A stretch of DNA of 56,592 nt, taken from CAYJFX01 sp964370315. Its GTDB lineage: Bacteria > Spirochaetota > Spirochaetia > Treponematales > Treponemataceae. How positions within the stretch are numbered: position 1 is the first letter of the stretch; every line of letters begins with the position of its first letter. Position numbers and translations under genes: made by a program. Shown here one piece after another: positions 9,069-18,060 of the stretch. Below the pieces are notes generated by a model. That model worked only from the letters and a program-made list of their open reading frames with translations. It was not told where the DNA came from and ran no database searches. The DNA is taken from positions 1 to 56,592 of the forward strand of contig CAYJIS010000008.1 of the NCBI GenBank assembly GCA_964370315.1, written 5' to 3'.

Positions 9069-11900
9069 TTATTTTGAAGTCATGTTAAGAACGCCGTCCC
9101 ACTTAGCAGGCACTCCTTTTTTTATAAATTCTTCGCAGCGCACTGAAAAAGCCGCAGAAGGACCATCACTAGGATATATTTTTAATGCCTTTTGAAAGAT
9201 ATCTCGAGCTTCTTTAAACTTCTTATCTAAGTAAAGATCTAATCCTTTATGAAACATATTTACACACTCTATTTGCGCTTGAGGAAGTTCATCCATAATG
9301 CCAACTAAATTATATAATTGAACAGGTGTGGATCGACCTACTACCCTTACGCGATCTAGTCTACGTCCTAATAGTTTTCCCTCATTTTCACCTGAGTTTG
9401 CTTCATCCCAAGTTGTTTGCGAAACAAGTATCCATGAACTATAGGATTTATTAACACCTTCAAGACGAGCTGCAAGGTTTACATCATCGCCCATCATAGT
9501 ATAATTCATTTTTTTCTGTGTTCCCATGTTCCCAACAACAATATCTCCTGTATTAAGACCAATACGTGTTTTTATTTCAACTGGTTTTTTGCCTTCAGCA
9601 ACAAGTTTTTCGTTAGTTTCTTTTAAACTTGCATTTACGAGCTCTTCGGCTTGTTTCATTTTAATTGCAGAAACACAGGCTCTCCATGCATGATCTTCCA
9701 TTGGAACCGGAGCACCAAAAATAGCAACAATAGCATCTCCGATATACTTATCAATTGTTCCTCTGTTTATTAAAATTTCATCACTTAAAGCAGTAAGATA
9801 ATCATTTAATATTTCAACTAATTGTGTTGCCGATAATTGTTCTGAGAACGATGAAAACGCTTTAATATCTGAAAACAATGCTGTAACATGGCGCTCTTCA
9901 CCACCAAGCTCTGGCTTTACACCACTTTGTACAATTTCTTCTACTACATCATCAGACAAGTATGTTTCAAAAGATTGCCTTAAAAGTTTCTTATCTTTTT
10001 CTGATGAAAAGAATTGCCAAAGCAAAATACCAACATAAGCAAATATTACATTAAATAATGTTGATGCAAGTGCAATGTAATAATCAAAATACATAAATCC
10101 AATACCAACAAGAGGTACAATTATTATTGTAATTGCCCCACAAATGTTTCTTGCAGTACTTCCCACTCTTCGTGCGGTATATGCATATAAGAAAAGTAAA
10201 AAGAATGAAAGTATGGCTGTAATATTTCTTGACACAGGTGTAATAAAACTTTCATTCATAATTGTGTTGTACACGTTAGCGTGCGTGCCAACATTAGGAT
10301 ATTGCCCTTCAAAGGGAGTTGTTCCTAAGTCGGTAGAGTTACTTGCAGTATGCCCAACAACAACAAAAGCTCCGTTATAACTATCTTTAAGCTGTGTATA
10401 AAGACTATTATATTCTTCAAGTTGTTTTGTAAAACCTTCAAATTTTTCTACCACAAAAGCTTGTGCTGATTCTATATCAGAGCGGTTTTCATCAGTTATT
10501 ATACTTTGCAAAACAGTAATTATTTCATCAAGATAAAAAGAATTTGTCAATTCAGAACACTCTTCAAAAAAAGCTTGTCGTCTTGCAAAATACTCATCAT
10601 ATCGAGCATCATCTCTCGAATCCACAAGTGCAGCTTCTTCTAACAGTAGTTTTTTTGTAAGCTCAAGATCTTCGTATGAAGCAAGCAAATAATCTGCTGC
10701 ATAATAGTACGTTAAAAATCCGTCCGCTGTTCCTAATTGAAAACTTCCAATACTTTTAAGAAACTCTAAAAGAGACTCTTCCATTTCGTCTAAATTGTGT
10801 AAAAATAATAAAGATTCATTTTTAAAACTTTCTCTAAATGTATCAGGTATCCAGTTAATGAGTATACGGCCGTTAGCATCTAAAGGAATAGTTACATCCC
10901 TTCGCTCCTCTTCACCAGGAAAAAGGGCATCTTTTACTATTAACGAATTCCTTTTGCGAACTAAGGTTGTAGAATCAAGTGTATCTAAAAGAGGTGCAAA
11001 AACCAATTGCGCAATATACTGCCCCTCTGTTTCATGTAGTAGCTCAACTCGTCGTCTAGTACCATCTGTATCTAAAATAATATTTGTAAACCCAGCACCA
11101 TTTGCTGCCCTCATAAGGAGCTCTAGAGTCGGGGTCATCTTTTTTTCTTGATTCGCTTCATCAAAAAACACTTTGTTTTCACTTTCAATTAATCCTGTCG
11201 GCTCTGTAACATCATCGAGCAAATTGTTTTCTCGAACATAATTTTCTAATGTTTCGGGAACTGCGATACCAACATCTCCTGCATTTATTGTTAGCCATGA
11301 ATTACCAAACATCCGTAAGGCTTGTGCAAAATAGGCATCATTATCTCGAAACACTTCTTGATTAATCTCTTGCTGTAATAAATCAAATGTTGGAATAATA
11401 TTATAGGTAACAATATCATTTGTTGTATCAATAACATATTCAACAGGCATTTGACCAATAGAAATTGCAGATGCAAGTTCTGTAAGAATTTCACTTACCT
11501 CTTGTTCTGCACGTAAAAATGTTTCTGGCAAGTTTTTTTGTCCTGCAGGATTTATCCCCTTCGTTGAAGGTGATAAATACTCAATATCAAATGTTACTTG
11601 TTCAGCACCAAGTTCACGCATTCGAATAATTGCATCAGCTAAAACATCTCTCGGCCACGGAAAAGTTCCCTCTACTGCAATTGAAGCATCATCAATAGCG
11701 GCAATAACAATGTCACTTCTTTCTTCTGTGTCAGGCTTTACCTTTAGCAATAAGTCATAGGCTTGTAATTCAATAACATCCAACCAACCAATACGAGATA
11801 CAAATCCAATAACAAGAAAAACAGCCAAGGCTATTAACATCTCGGGATATCTTTCCCATATTTTTTTCTGTCTTTTTTCTTTTTTGTTTTCTTTTTCCAT
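9069..11900 (-). CDS. CHASE2-domain class III adenylate/guanylate cyclase
   Basis: About 943 residues. One membrane helix (about 18-38) precedes a large extracytoplasmic CHASE2 sensor domain (DVIELQAYDLLLKVKP, SDIVIAAIDDASI, FPWPRDVLADAI). A cluster of membrane helices lies around 560-650, followed by a class III cyclase domain. The metal-binding Asp residues are in LFSDIKAFSSF and GDAIVAIFG, the substrate-selecting Lys in TIDKYIGDA, and the transition-state region is MGDDVNLAARLEG. The Lys favours ATP, so cAMP is the likelier product. A TPR-like tail follows (DLYLDKKFKEARDIFQKALK). ATG 11906 and 11900 are both possible; promoter spacing favours 11900. It diverges from genes encoding a secreted protein, a barrel and a FecR protein. 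Confidence 0.9.
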   Translation of the reverse strand: MEKENKKEKRQKKIWERYPEMLIALAVFLVIGFVSRIGWLDVIELQAYDLLLKVKPDTEERSDIVIAAIDDASIAVEGTFPWPRDVLADAIIRMRELGAEQVTFDIEYLSPSTKGINPAGQKNLPETFLRAEQEVSEILTELASAISIGQMPVEYVIDTTNDIVTYNIIPTFDLLQQEINQEVFRDNDAYFAQALRMFGNSWLTINAGDVGIAVPETLENYVRENNLLDDVTEPTGLIESENKVFFDEANQEKKMTPTLELLMRAANGAGFTNIILDTDGTRRRVELLHETEGQYIAQLVFAPLLDTLDSTTLVRKRNSLIVKDALFPGEEERRDVTIPLDANGRILINWIPDTFRESFKNESLLFLHNLDEMEESLLEFLKSIGSFQLGTADGFLTYYYAADYLLASYEDLELTKKLLLEEAALVDSRDDARYDEYFARRQAFFEECSELTNSFYLDEIITVLQSIITDENRSDIESAQAFVVEKFEGFTKQLEEYNSLYTQLKDSYNGAFVVVGHTASNSTDLGTTPFEGQYPNVGTHANVYNTIMNESFITPVSRNITAILSFFLLFLYAYTARRVGSTARNICGAITIIIVPLVGIGFMYFDYYIALASTLFNVIFAYVGILLWQFFSSEKDKKLLRQSFETYLSDDVVEEIVQSGVKPELGGEERHVTALFSDIKAFSSFSEQLSATQLVEILNDYLTALSDEILINRGTIDKYIGDAIVAIFGAPVPMEDHAWRACVSAIKMKQAEELVNASLKETNEKLVAEGKKPVEIKTRIGLNTGDIVVGNMGTQKKMNYTMMGDDVNLAARLEGVNKSYSSWILVSQTTWDEANSGENEGKLLGRRLDRVRVVGRSTPVQLYNLVGIMDELPQAQIECVNMFHKGLDLYLDKKFKEARDIFQKALKIYPSDGPSAAFSVRCEEFIKKGVPAKWDGVLNMTSK

Positions 11901-11906
11901 AATCAT

Positions 11907-11915
11907 AGTATAACA
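11907..11915 (-). promoter_or_regulatory. Extended -10 promoter of the cyclase gene, leaderless geometry
   Basis: On the minus strand TGT-TATACT (extended -10) ends exactly 6 nt before ATG 11900, so the predicted first transcribed base is the A of that ATG. No Shine-Dalgarno sequence is possible. Confidence 0.6.
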
Positions 11916-11926
11916 TATATTTTTTT

Positions 11927-11963
11927 TTAATTCATAAAAAAAATTGTTTTTTTTATGAATTAA
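11927..11963. repeat. 37-bp perfect inverted repeat in a divergent promoter region
   Basis: Arms of 17 bp (11927-11943, TTAATTCATAAAAAAAA, and its exact complement 11947-11963) flank a TTG spacer. It lies between the divergent cyclase and 12038 promoters, so it is not positioned as a terminator for either gene. An operator or a DNA-bending/cruciform element is possible. Confidence 0.75.
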
Positions 11964-11973
11964 TTCTTTTTTA

Positions 11974-12002
11974 TTGATTTTTACATAAAAATAATGTACA
12001 AT
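11974..12002 (+). promoter_or_regulatory. Promoter for the 12038 gene, TTGATT-N17-TACAAT
   Basis: -35 TTGATT (11974-11979) and -10 TACAAT (11997-12002) are separated by 17 bp. The transcript would carry a roughly 30-nt leader with the AGGAG site before ATG 12038. Confidence 0.6.
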
Positions 12003-12037
12003 GCTTAGTAAATAAAAAGAACAAAGTAGGAGAACTA

Positions 12038-12511
12038 ATGAAAAAAATTACTTTACTTATCATAGTGCTATTATTAAGCAATGTATTTGTGTTTGCTCAA
12101 TCATCTGCACGTGTAAGTCAAACCCTTACTGCAAACACAGTCTCATTAAATGATGTTTCATACTATGCTTCTGTTTATCTTGGCATAAACAGTGAGGCCG
12201 CACAAGGAGCAACTGCTCGAGCAGCACTTGAAGAATATTTTGACTTTTCTAAAATAGAGTCAAATACTGCACCATTATCTTACAAAGATTTTGCATATTT
12301 TTGTACAGAAATATGGAATATCAAAGGTGGTCTAATGCTAAGACTTACAAAGTCTCCGAGATATGCATTTTTAGAACTACAAAACATGGGCTTTATACCA
12401 TTAAGCACCCAACCAGATGACTTAATCTCAGGTAGAGAAGCTCTAACAATTATTACAAGTTGCATAGATTTTTCAGTTGAAAAAAACACCGTTAATTTAG
12501 ATGATTATTAA
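12038..12511 (+). CDS. Exported protein of unknown function
   Basis: 157 residues with a clear signal peptide (MKKITLLIIVLLLSNVFVFA, cut before QSSARV). The mature part is small and mixed, with no family I recognise; motifs include SYYASVYLGI and LELQNMGFIPLSTQPDD. The RBS is GTAGGAGA. It is the first of three exported-protein genes transcribed away from the CHASE2 cyclase, 12 bp before a predicted outer-membrane barrel, so it may be a periplasmic partner of that system. Confidence 0.6.
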   Translation: MKKITLLIIVLLLSNVFVFAQSSARVSQTLTANTVSLNDVSYYASVYLGINSEAAQGATARAALEEYFDFSKIESNTAPLSYKDFAYFCTEIWNIKGGLMLRLTKSPRYAFLELQNMGFIPLSTQPDDLISGREALTIITSCIDFSVEKNTVNLDDY

Positions 12512-12523
12512 TAAGGAAACAAA

Positions 12524-13684
12524 ATGAAAAAAATAATTTTTACAATAGCTATTTTACTTACCCTTATAGCTCCTGTTTCAGCCTTAACATGGCAAGGAAC
12601 ACTAGATGCAGCGGGAACCTTTGCTGAACAATCCGGAGCACTCGACTTTGAACAAGCTGACAGACTTACATTAAGTCTTAATGCACCTTTAGGGCAAGAG
12701 TTTCCAATGGAAATTAATGCTGCAGCTTTTTATGAGTTTACATACGGCGACACTCTTTCTGACACAGCAGAGGGAACAACACAGCACTTATTTGACATTC
12801 CTCTATTATCGTTTGCCATGCAAATACCTCTAGAAGGCTCTTCTTTTTTAGCACTTGAAGCTGGTCGTTTTGCACATAGCGACATTACAGGTTTAGTCGC
12901 TGTTTTGCCTACAGACGGCATTAGGCTAGTATACTTAGATGATTTTCTGACTGTTAACACATCTCTAAGCTTTACGGGCTTACTTAATGCTTACAATGTA
13001 AGTATCAATGCAGCACCTAATACAAACATTCTTTCAAATGCTTATTCCTTTGCTGCACCCTTTTTCCTTGCAAATATTGCGATAACTTTCCCGTATCTAT
13101 TTCTTGACCAAAGTGTCTTTGTTGAAGCATTTACAGCCCTCGATGTTGGAAACAGTACTCCAAACAGCAGATTTTATTCAACCCTCGCATTAAGCGGAGA
13201 GCTTATTAATCCTGTTTCATATGTTCTTTCTTCTACCTTAGGCTTAACACAAGGCATAGATGGTACGTGGACACCTGCTAATTTATCCACAGTTGAACTT
13301 TCAACCTTCTTGCCTTTTGCATCTTCTCTTCTAACATGGAAAACAACGTTTGCAACAGGGGATGCAAACCCTTTTACCTTGTTTACAGTGGAAACAGCAA
13401 ACCTTGGTGATACATTAGAATATAGTGGACTTGTAAAGACAGGACTTGTTGCTACAGTTCGGCCTGTTGATTCACTATTAGTGTTCCTTTCAGGAGATAC
13501 ATTTTTTAATATGTCAAACCCAGGTGTCGAAAAAGGTTACTCAGGGGCACAATGGCTTGTTGCTACAAGATGGAATTTACTTTCTGATATTAACGTAATT
13601 GGTTCTGTAGGACAATTTATTTCTGCAGAGGCAAATACAAGTCCTTATCTTGAAGGCGAAATTAAACTATTATTTTATTTTTAG
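12524..13684 (+). CDS. Predicted outer-membrane beta-barrel protein, function unknown
   Basis: 386 residues. A signal peptide (MKKIIFTIAILLTLIAPVSA) precedes alternating polar/hydrophobic strands throughout (for example YEFTYGDT, FLTVNTSLSFTGLLNAY, YSGLVKTGLVATVRP). The protein ends in EGEIKLLFYF with a terminal Phe, the usual C-terminal signal of outer-membrane barrels. No specific family was recognised. It starts 12 bp after the preceding exported protein, so the two are co-transcribed. Its place beside a FecR-domain protein and a CHASE2 cyclase suggests an envelope-sensing module. Confidence 0.65.
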   Translation: MKKIIFTIAILLTLIAPVSALTWQGTLDAAGTFAEQSGALDFEQADRLTLSLNAPLGQEFPMEINAAAFYEFTYGDTLSDTAEGTTQHLFDIPLLSFAMQIPLEGSSFLALEAGRFAHSDITGLVAVLPTDGIRLVYLDDFLTVNTSLSFTGLLNAYNVSINAAPNTNILSNAYSFAAPFFLANIAITFPYLFLDQSVFVEAFTALDVGNSTPNSRFYSTLALSGELINPVSYVLSSTLGLTQGIDGTWTPANLSTVELSTFLPFASSLLTWKTTFATGDANPFTLFTVETANLGDTLEYSGLVKTGLVATVRPVDSLLVFLSGDTFFNMSNPGVEKGYSGAQWLVATRWNLLSDINVIGSVGQFISAEANTSPYLEGEIKLLFYF

Positions 13685-13700
13685 ATTTTTTCAAAAAAAC

Positions 13701-13729
13701 TTGAAAAATAAATAATAGTAAATTATATT
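13701..13729 (+). promoter_or_regulatory. Promoter for the FecR-domain gene, TTGAAA-N17-TATATT
   Basis: TTGAAA (13701-13706) and TATATT (13724-13729) are 17 bp apart. A 9-bp hairpin (AAAAGTTTT-TATT-AAAACTTTT, about 13767-13788) lies in the leader just before the ACAGGAG ribosome site, so translation may be modulated. Confidence 0.55.
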
Positions 13730-13801
13730 ACTATTATATAACTGACTTATAAAAGTCTTATACACAAAAAGTTTTTATTAAAACTTTTACAGGAGTTAAT
13801 T

Positions 13802-14485
13802 ATGAAAAAAGGATTATTAATTATTGTTGGGTTACTTTCCCTATCTATCCCAGCATTTTCATTAAGTGGAACAGTTGTTTCTGTTTCAGGAAAAGTTGAA
13901 ATACAAACCACTTCTGGTTGGAGAGCCCTTGCCAGAGGAGAAACCGTTGATGAAGGTCGTGTTATTTCAACTGGATTCAAATCTCAGGCAACAATTAGAG
14001 TTGCAGGTTCTAACATTGTTGTTAACCAACTCTCACGCCTCACCCTTGAACAACTAACAGAATCTAATTCCTCTCATGATTCTGAAGTTTTCTTAAATCT
14101 TGGATCAATAAGCGCAGATGTTCAAAGTTCTCAAAACAAGAGAGTAAACTTTCAAGTAAACACACCAGTAGCAACCGCTTCTGTTCGGGGAACAGGCTTT
14201 GATATGGGTCAAAGAAACATATCAGTTGGCCGCGGCTTAATTAATTATTCAGGGACAAAAGGAAAGGCCGTTGCTGTGCCTGGTGGAAGTACTTCTGGTG
14301 TTTCTAGTAAACGAGGTAATAGCATTAACCCAATAACAAGTAACCTAAATAGATCTCTTGGAACACAAAATGATGATTCATTCACTGTCCCATCAGTTGC
14401 AACTGCGTCATATATTGCTGCAACACAGTCAACCAATCAGGCTGCAGGAACAGCAACATTAGTTGTAACGGTAGTAATTCCATAA
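13802..14485 (+). CDS. FecR-domain exported protein
   Basis: 227 residues with a signal peptide (LLIIVGLLSLSIPAFS). Residues about 20-150 form a FecR domain: a beta-rich start (GTVVSVSGKVEIQTTSGWRA), the GETVDEGRVISTG and SQATIRVAGSNIVV strands, then FQVNTPVATASVRGTGF, the conserved TPxAxxxVRGT signature. The C-terminal 70 residues are Ser/Thr/Asn-rich and low complexity. Stand-alone FecR-domain proteins without a FecI sigma factor bind envelope ligands or polymers. The divergent CHASE2 cyclase and upstream barrel make a signalling association plausible but unproven. Confidence 0.8.
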   Translation: MKKGLLIIVGLLSLSIPAFSLSGTVVSVSGKVEIQTTSGWRALARGETVDEGRVISTGFKSQATIRVAGSNIVVNQLSRLTLEQLTESNSSHDSEVFLNLGSISADVQSSQNKRVNFQVNTPVATASVRGTGFDMGQRNISVGRGLINYSGTKGKAVAVPGGSTSGVSSKRGNSINPITSNLNRSLGTQNDDSFTVPSVATASYIAATQSTNQAAGTATLVVTVVIP

Positions 14486-14500
14486 ACACAAATATGAACT

Positions 14501-14540
14501 AAAAAAAAGTGATTTTCTGTTTGAAAATCACTTTTTTTTT
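14501..14540. terminator. Strong bidirectional terminator between FecR gene and nagB
   Basis: A 17-bp perfect stem (AAAAAAAAGTGATTTTC with its complement) and a TGTTT loop, flanked by A and T runs, can stop transcription from both sides of this convergent junction. Confidence 0.9.
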
Positions 14541-14554
14541 AATTAAAATATTTT

Positions 14555-15358
14555 TTATAAACTATTATCTAAATTTCCTGCTTCAATATCCTTAAAATAT
14601 TTAACGGTGCCAACCTTTAGCTCATCTGTAGCGTCATCATCACAAACAATTACTGCTTTTGGATGCATTTGCAAGCTACTTATTGTCCACATTTGACTTA
14701 TCCCTTTTTCTACTGCATGACTTAGGGCTCTTGCTTTATTATGTCCAGTTATTAAAACTACAACTTCTCGTGAATTCATAACGGTGCCTACACCAACAGT
14801 TAAAGCCGTTGTTGGAACTTGTTGAATATCTCCACCAAAAAACCTCGAGTTTACCAAAATGGTATCGTGTGTTAAAGACTTAACTCGTGTTTTTGACACA
14901 AGAGACGATCCAGGCTCATTAAATGCAATATGTCCATCTACGCCAACACCACCTAAAAAGAGATGAATCCCCCCAATATCAGCGATGGCTTTTTCATATG
15001 CTTCGCACTCTGCTTCTAAATCTCTAGCCATACCATTTAGTATATTAACATTTTCTTTTTTTATATCAATATGCTTGAAAAAATTTTCCCACATAAAAAA
15101 ATGATAACTTTGCGGATGATCATCTGGCAAACCTACATATTCGTCCATATTAAAAGTTACCACATTCTCAAAGCTAACCTTTCCTTTTTTAAAAAGATCA
15201 ATTAAAGCGTTATAGGTTCCAAGTGGTGTACTTCCTGTTGGTAATCCTAAAACAAAGGGATTTTTTGCAGTTGGACCAAATTCTTTAATTCTACTTGCAA
15301 TATGATTTGCTGCCCATATAGAACATTTGTCATAATTTTTTTCTATTATTAGCCTCAT
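14555..15358 (-). CDS. nagB: Glucosamine-6-phosphate deaminase
   Basis: 267 residues, standard NagB length. Recognisable motifs are GLPTGSTPLGTYNALI (phosphate binding), FNMDEYVGLP (catalytic Asp), GGVGVDGHIAFNEPGSS (catalytic His/Glu) and SRFFGGD. It converts glucosamine-6-phosphate to fructose-6-phosphate and ammonia, feeding amino sugars into glycolysis. It follows nagA by 9 bp on the minus strand and ends at a shared bidirectional terminator. The RBS is GGAG. Confidence 0.96.
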   Translation of the reverse strand: MRLIIEKNYDKCSIWAANHIASRIKEFGPTAKNPFVLGLPTGSTPLGTYNALIDLFKKGKVSFENVVTFNMDEYVGLPDDHPQSYHFFMWENFFKHIDIKKENVNILNGMARDLEAECEAYEKAIADIGGIHLFLGGVGVDGHIAFNEPGSSLVSKTRVKSLTHDTILVNSRFFGGDIQQVPTTALTVGVGTVMNSREVVVLITGHNKARALSHAVEKGISQMWTISSLQMHPKAVIVCDDDATDELKVGTVKYFKDIEAGNLDNSL

Positions 15359-15367
15359 GTATTACTC

Positions 15368-16534
15368 CTATAAAATATCTTTCTTTACTTTTCCTTCACA
15401 CAATACTAATAAAACATTAAAATGTTTATCAAACACTACTATATCTGCATCATAGCCAGGGATTAGCATTCCTTTGTTTTTGTATTGCATAATTGAAGCA
15501 GGGCTAAATGTAGCTGTTTTAATCGCATCCGATAAAGAAAATCCCCAATCAACGAGATTACTAACACCTTTTAGCATTGTTAGCGCTGAGCCTGCAATAA
15601 CTCCATCTTTACTCCTATGAAAACTACCCTCCTGAAATACAACTTCTTCACCGTTAGCAATAAGTTTGTCTGCATTACTATTCGTTGGCGTTAAACCATC
15701 AGAAACGAGTACAATTTTATCTAGTGCTTTATCTCTTGCTAATAATTTTATTAAGTCAGGGTGTATATGCACTCCATCTGCAATTACTTCGCAAGACATT
15801 TCAGGATGAATAAGAATTGCGCCAACTGCACCTGGGTTTCTATGATGCATTTGACTCATTGCATTAAAAAGATGTGTAGAATGTAAAATTCCAGCTTGCA
15901 TACCCTCTACCATATTCTCATAATTAGCATCTGTATGTCCTGCTTGTAAAACTATTCCTTTTTGTAAACATGATAATGCAAGATATCTCATTTTTTTTAA
16001 TTCTGGCGCAACAGTCATATTAACAATATGCCCCTCTGAGGCTTGCCAAAGTCTTTCCATTAAATCAAGATCAACCTCTTTCACTGTTTCTGGACGTTGT
16101 ACACCGAGCTTTTCAGGTGAAAGGAAAGGGCCTTCCATATGGATACCCATAATTTTTGCACCTTCTTCCTTTCCCATTGCTTTAACAATTTCTTTAATAT
16201 TATTAATCATCACTTCTTCGTCTGAAGGATACATTGTTGGATTAAATGCTGTAACACCATATTGAGCAAGATCCTTTGACATTTGCAGCATTGCTTCTGC
16301 TGTACAATTATCAGTTCCGCTTCCCATAAAACCATGAATATGAGTATCGATAAAGCCTGGCGAAATATACGCACCTTTTGTATCAATCAGTTTTACTGAT
16401 GCATCAAAACTTCTTTTTTCAAACCGTCGTTGCGAAAAAATATCTGCAATAACTCCATCTTTAACATATACAGCACAATTATTCATTTGGGAAAACCCAG
16501 TGAAAACCGTAGCATTGTACAAACATAGTTCCAT
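15368..16534 (-). CDS. nagA: N-acetylglucosamine-6-phosphate deacetylase
   Basis: About 388 residues. Amidohydrolase motifs are present: metal-binding HIHG in PGFIDTHIHGFMG, the HMEGPFLSP Glu-containing motif, LQAGHTDANY, THLFNAMSQMHHRNPG and LVSDGL. It removes the acetyl group from GlcNAc-6-phosphate before NagB. An upstream in-frame ATG (16549) overlaps the Shine-Dalgarno GGAGG; ATG 16534 (MELCLYNATVF) has proper spacing and is preferred. Spirochaetes can obtain GlcNAc from chitobiose or wall turnover; no sugar transporter lies in this window. Confidence 0.95.
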   Translation of the reverse strand: MELCLYNATVFTGFSQMNNCAVYVKDGVIADIFSQRRFEKRSFDASVKLIDTKGAYISPGFIDTHIHGFMGSGTDNCTAEAMLQMSKDLAQYGVTAFNPTMYPSDEEVMINNIKEIVKAMGKEEGAKIMGIHMEGPFLSPEKLGVQRPETVKEVDLDLMERLWQASEGHIVNMTVAPELKKMRYLALSCLQKGIVLQAGHTDANYENMVEGMQAGILHSTHLFNAMSQMHHRNPGAVGAILIHPEMSCEVIADGVHIHPDLIKLLARDKALDKIVLVSDGLTPTNSNADKLIANGEEVVFQEGSFHRSKDGVIAGSALTMLKGVSNLVDWGFSLSDAIKTATFSPASIMQYKNKGMLIPGYDADIVVFDKHFNVLLVLCEGKVKKDIL

Positions 16535-16625
16535 TTTGCTCGCCTCCATGTATCCATTCTAATGACAAAGAAAAAATATATGTTACTAATTATACCTCTA
16601 TTTTATGTATAAGTACAGTGCTTCT

Positions 16626-17915
16626 TTACTCTTTATCTTCAATAACTGCATTTTTTTTCGGTATTAATAAGTTCAATAATATTCCAACTAATGTTGCTAA
16701 TGCAACACTGCTTAATGAGAATGTAAAATCGCTACCAATATTAAATTGAAGAATTCCTCCTCCTATACCGATTACTAAAACAACTGAAGATATAGTAAGA
16801 TTCCTCTTATCTTTGTAACACACACCACTTTCAACAATAGTTCTAAGACCACTTGAAGCAATAAGCCCATACAAAAGCATTGATATACCCCCCATTACAG
16901 GACCTGGAAGTGTTTGAATAATTGCGCCAAATTTTTGAATAAAAGATAAAAGCACAGCAATAACTGCAGCTCCGCCAATAACCCATACACTATATACTTT
17001 AGTTATTGCCATTACACCAATATTCTCACCATATGTCGTATTAGGAGGACCACCCCATAAAGATGCCCATGCTGTTGCAACACCATCTCCAATTAGAGTT
17101 CTATGCAAACCTGGGTCTTTATAGATGTCTTTTCCAATTACTTTTGATGTGATAAGTGTATCCCCAAGATGTTCACAAATAGTAGCAAATGATACAATAA
17201 TAAAGGTAATAATTGGAACAAAACTAAACTTAGGAATAGAAAAAGTTGGTAAACCAAACCATGATGCTTCACTGATAATTGAAAAATCTATAAGATTATA
17301 AGCATGAAAAAACAAGCCCATTATAAGTGTAAAAAGATATCCACCTACTAAACCAATAAGTATGGAAATAGTACTAAAAAAGCCTTTTAGAAAAATACTA
17401 GCAATAACTGCTATTCCCAGTGTTACCGCTGCTATCGATAAAGACACAAGAGAGTATTCTCCGCTTGCATTATACATGGCAGAAGACATTGCAGTAGGAG
17501 CAAGATTAAGACCAATTACGATAATAACTGATCCTATAACCACTGGAGGAAGAGCCTTATCAAGCCAACTTGTACCTGCAACCCTTACAATACCAGCGAC
17601 AATCATATAGAAAATACCTGTACAAAATGCTCCACCTAACGCATATGGCAAACCATAGGTTGCCGATATTGCAGTGAGGGCAGGTATAAAAGCAAAAGAA
17701 GAACCTAAAAAAGCAGGAACTTTTGCACCAGTAATTGCAATATACAACAATGTTCCAGAGCCTGCTGTAAATAATGCAGTAGAAGGACTTAATCCTGTTA
17801 ATAATGGAACAAGAATCGTTGCTCCAAACATTGCAAATACGTGTTGAAAACTCAACGGAAACCAACGCCCAAATCGCGGCCTATCTGATGGCCCTAAATA
17901 CTCATGTGTACTCAC
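16626..17915 (-). CDS. uraA: Uracil permease, NCS2 family
   Basis: 429 residues, about 14 hydrophobic segments. NCS2/UraA features include SFQHVFAMFGATILVPLLTG at the N-terminus, GSSFAFIPALTAI, the substrate-site Glu in FATICEHLGDT, and GGPPNTTYGENIGVMAITKV. It imports uracil by proton symport across the inner membrane. It starts at GTG 17915 with a GGAGGG site 7 nt upstream. It lies 91 bp upstream of nagA on the same strand; no terminator is obvious between them, so the three genes may be co-transcribed although the pathways differ. Confidence 0.92.
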   Translation of the reverse strand: MSTHEYLGPSDRPRFGRWFPLSFQHVFAMFGATILVPLLTGLSPSTALFTAGSGTLLYIAITGAKVPAFLGSSFAFIPALTAISATYGLPYALGGAFCTGIFYMIVAGIVRVAGTSWLDKALPPVVIGSVIIVIGLNLAPTAMSSAMYNASGEYSLVSLSIAAVTLGIAVIASIFLKGFFSTISILIGLVGGYLFTLIMGLFFHAYNLIDFSIISEASWFGLPTFSIPKFSFVPIITFIIVSFATICEHLGDTLITSKVIGKDIYKDPGLHRTLIGDGVATAWASLWGGPPNTTYGENIGVMAITKVYSVWVIGGAAVIAVLLSFIQKFGAIIQTLPGPVMGGISMLLYGLIASSGLRTIVESGVCYKDKRNLTISSVVLVIGIGGGILQFNIGSDFTFSLSSVALATLVGILLNLLIPKKNAVIEDKE

Positions 17916-17996
17916 TTGTACCCTCCATGTTAATTGCTACGCAATAATTGCAAAGCATCATTTTGTCTGTGTAAAACACTATTTTTTATAATTTCA

Positions 17997-18010
17997 GTGG
18001 TTATAACCAC
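17997..18010. promoter_or_regulatory. 14-bp perfect palindrome upstream of uraA
   Basis: GTGGTTATAACCAC is a perfect dyad located about 80 bp before the uraA start, near a possible -10 (ATTATAAA). Its symmetry and position suggest a repressor or activator operator; the protein is unknown. Confidence 0.5.
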
Positions 18011-18030
18011 GTCATTAAAACTTTTATAAA

Positions 18031-18060
18031 AAAATAGCATTCTATAAATTAGAATGCTAT
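18031..18060 (-). terminator. Terminator of the phosphoesterase gene
   Basis: On the minus strand ATAGCATTCTA and its complement (11 bp) enclose ATTTA and are followed by a T-run. The stem begins at the last base of the phosphoesterase stop codon. Confidence 0.85.
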
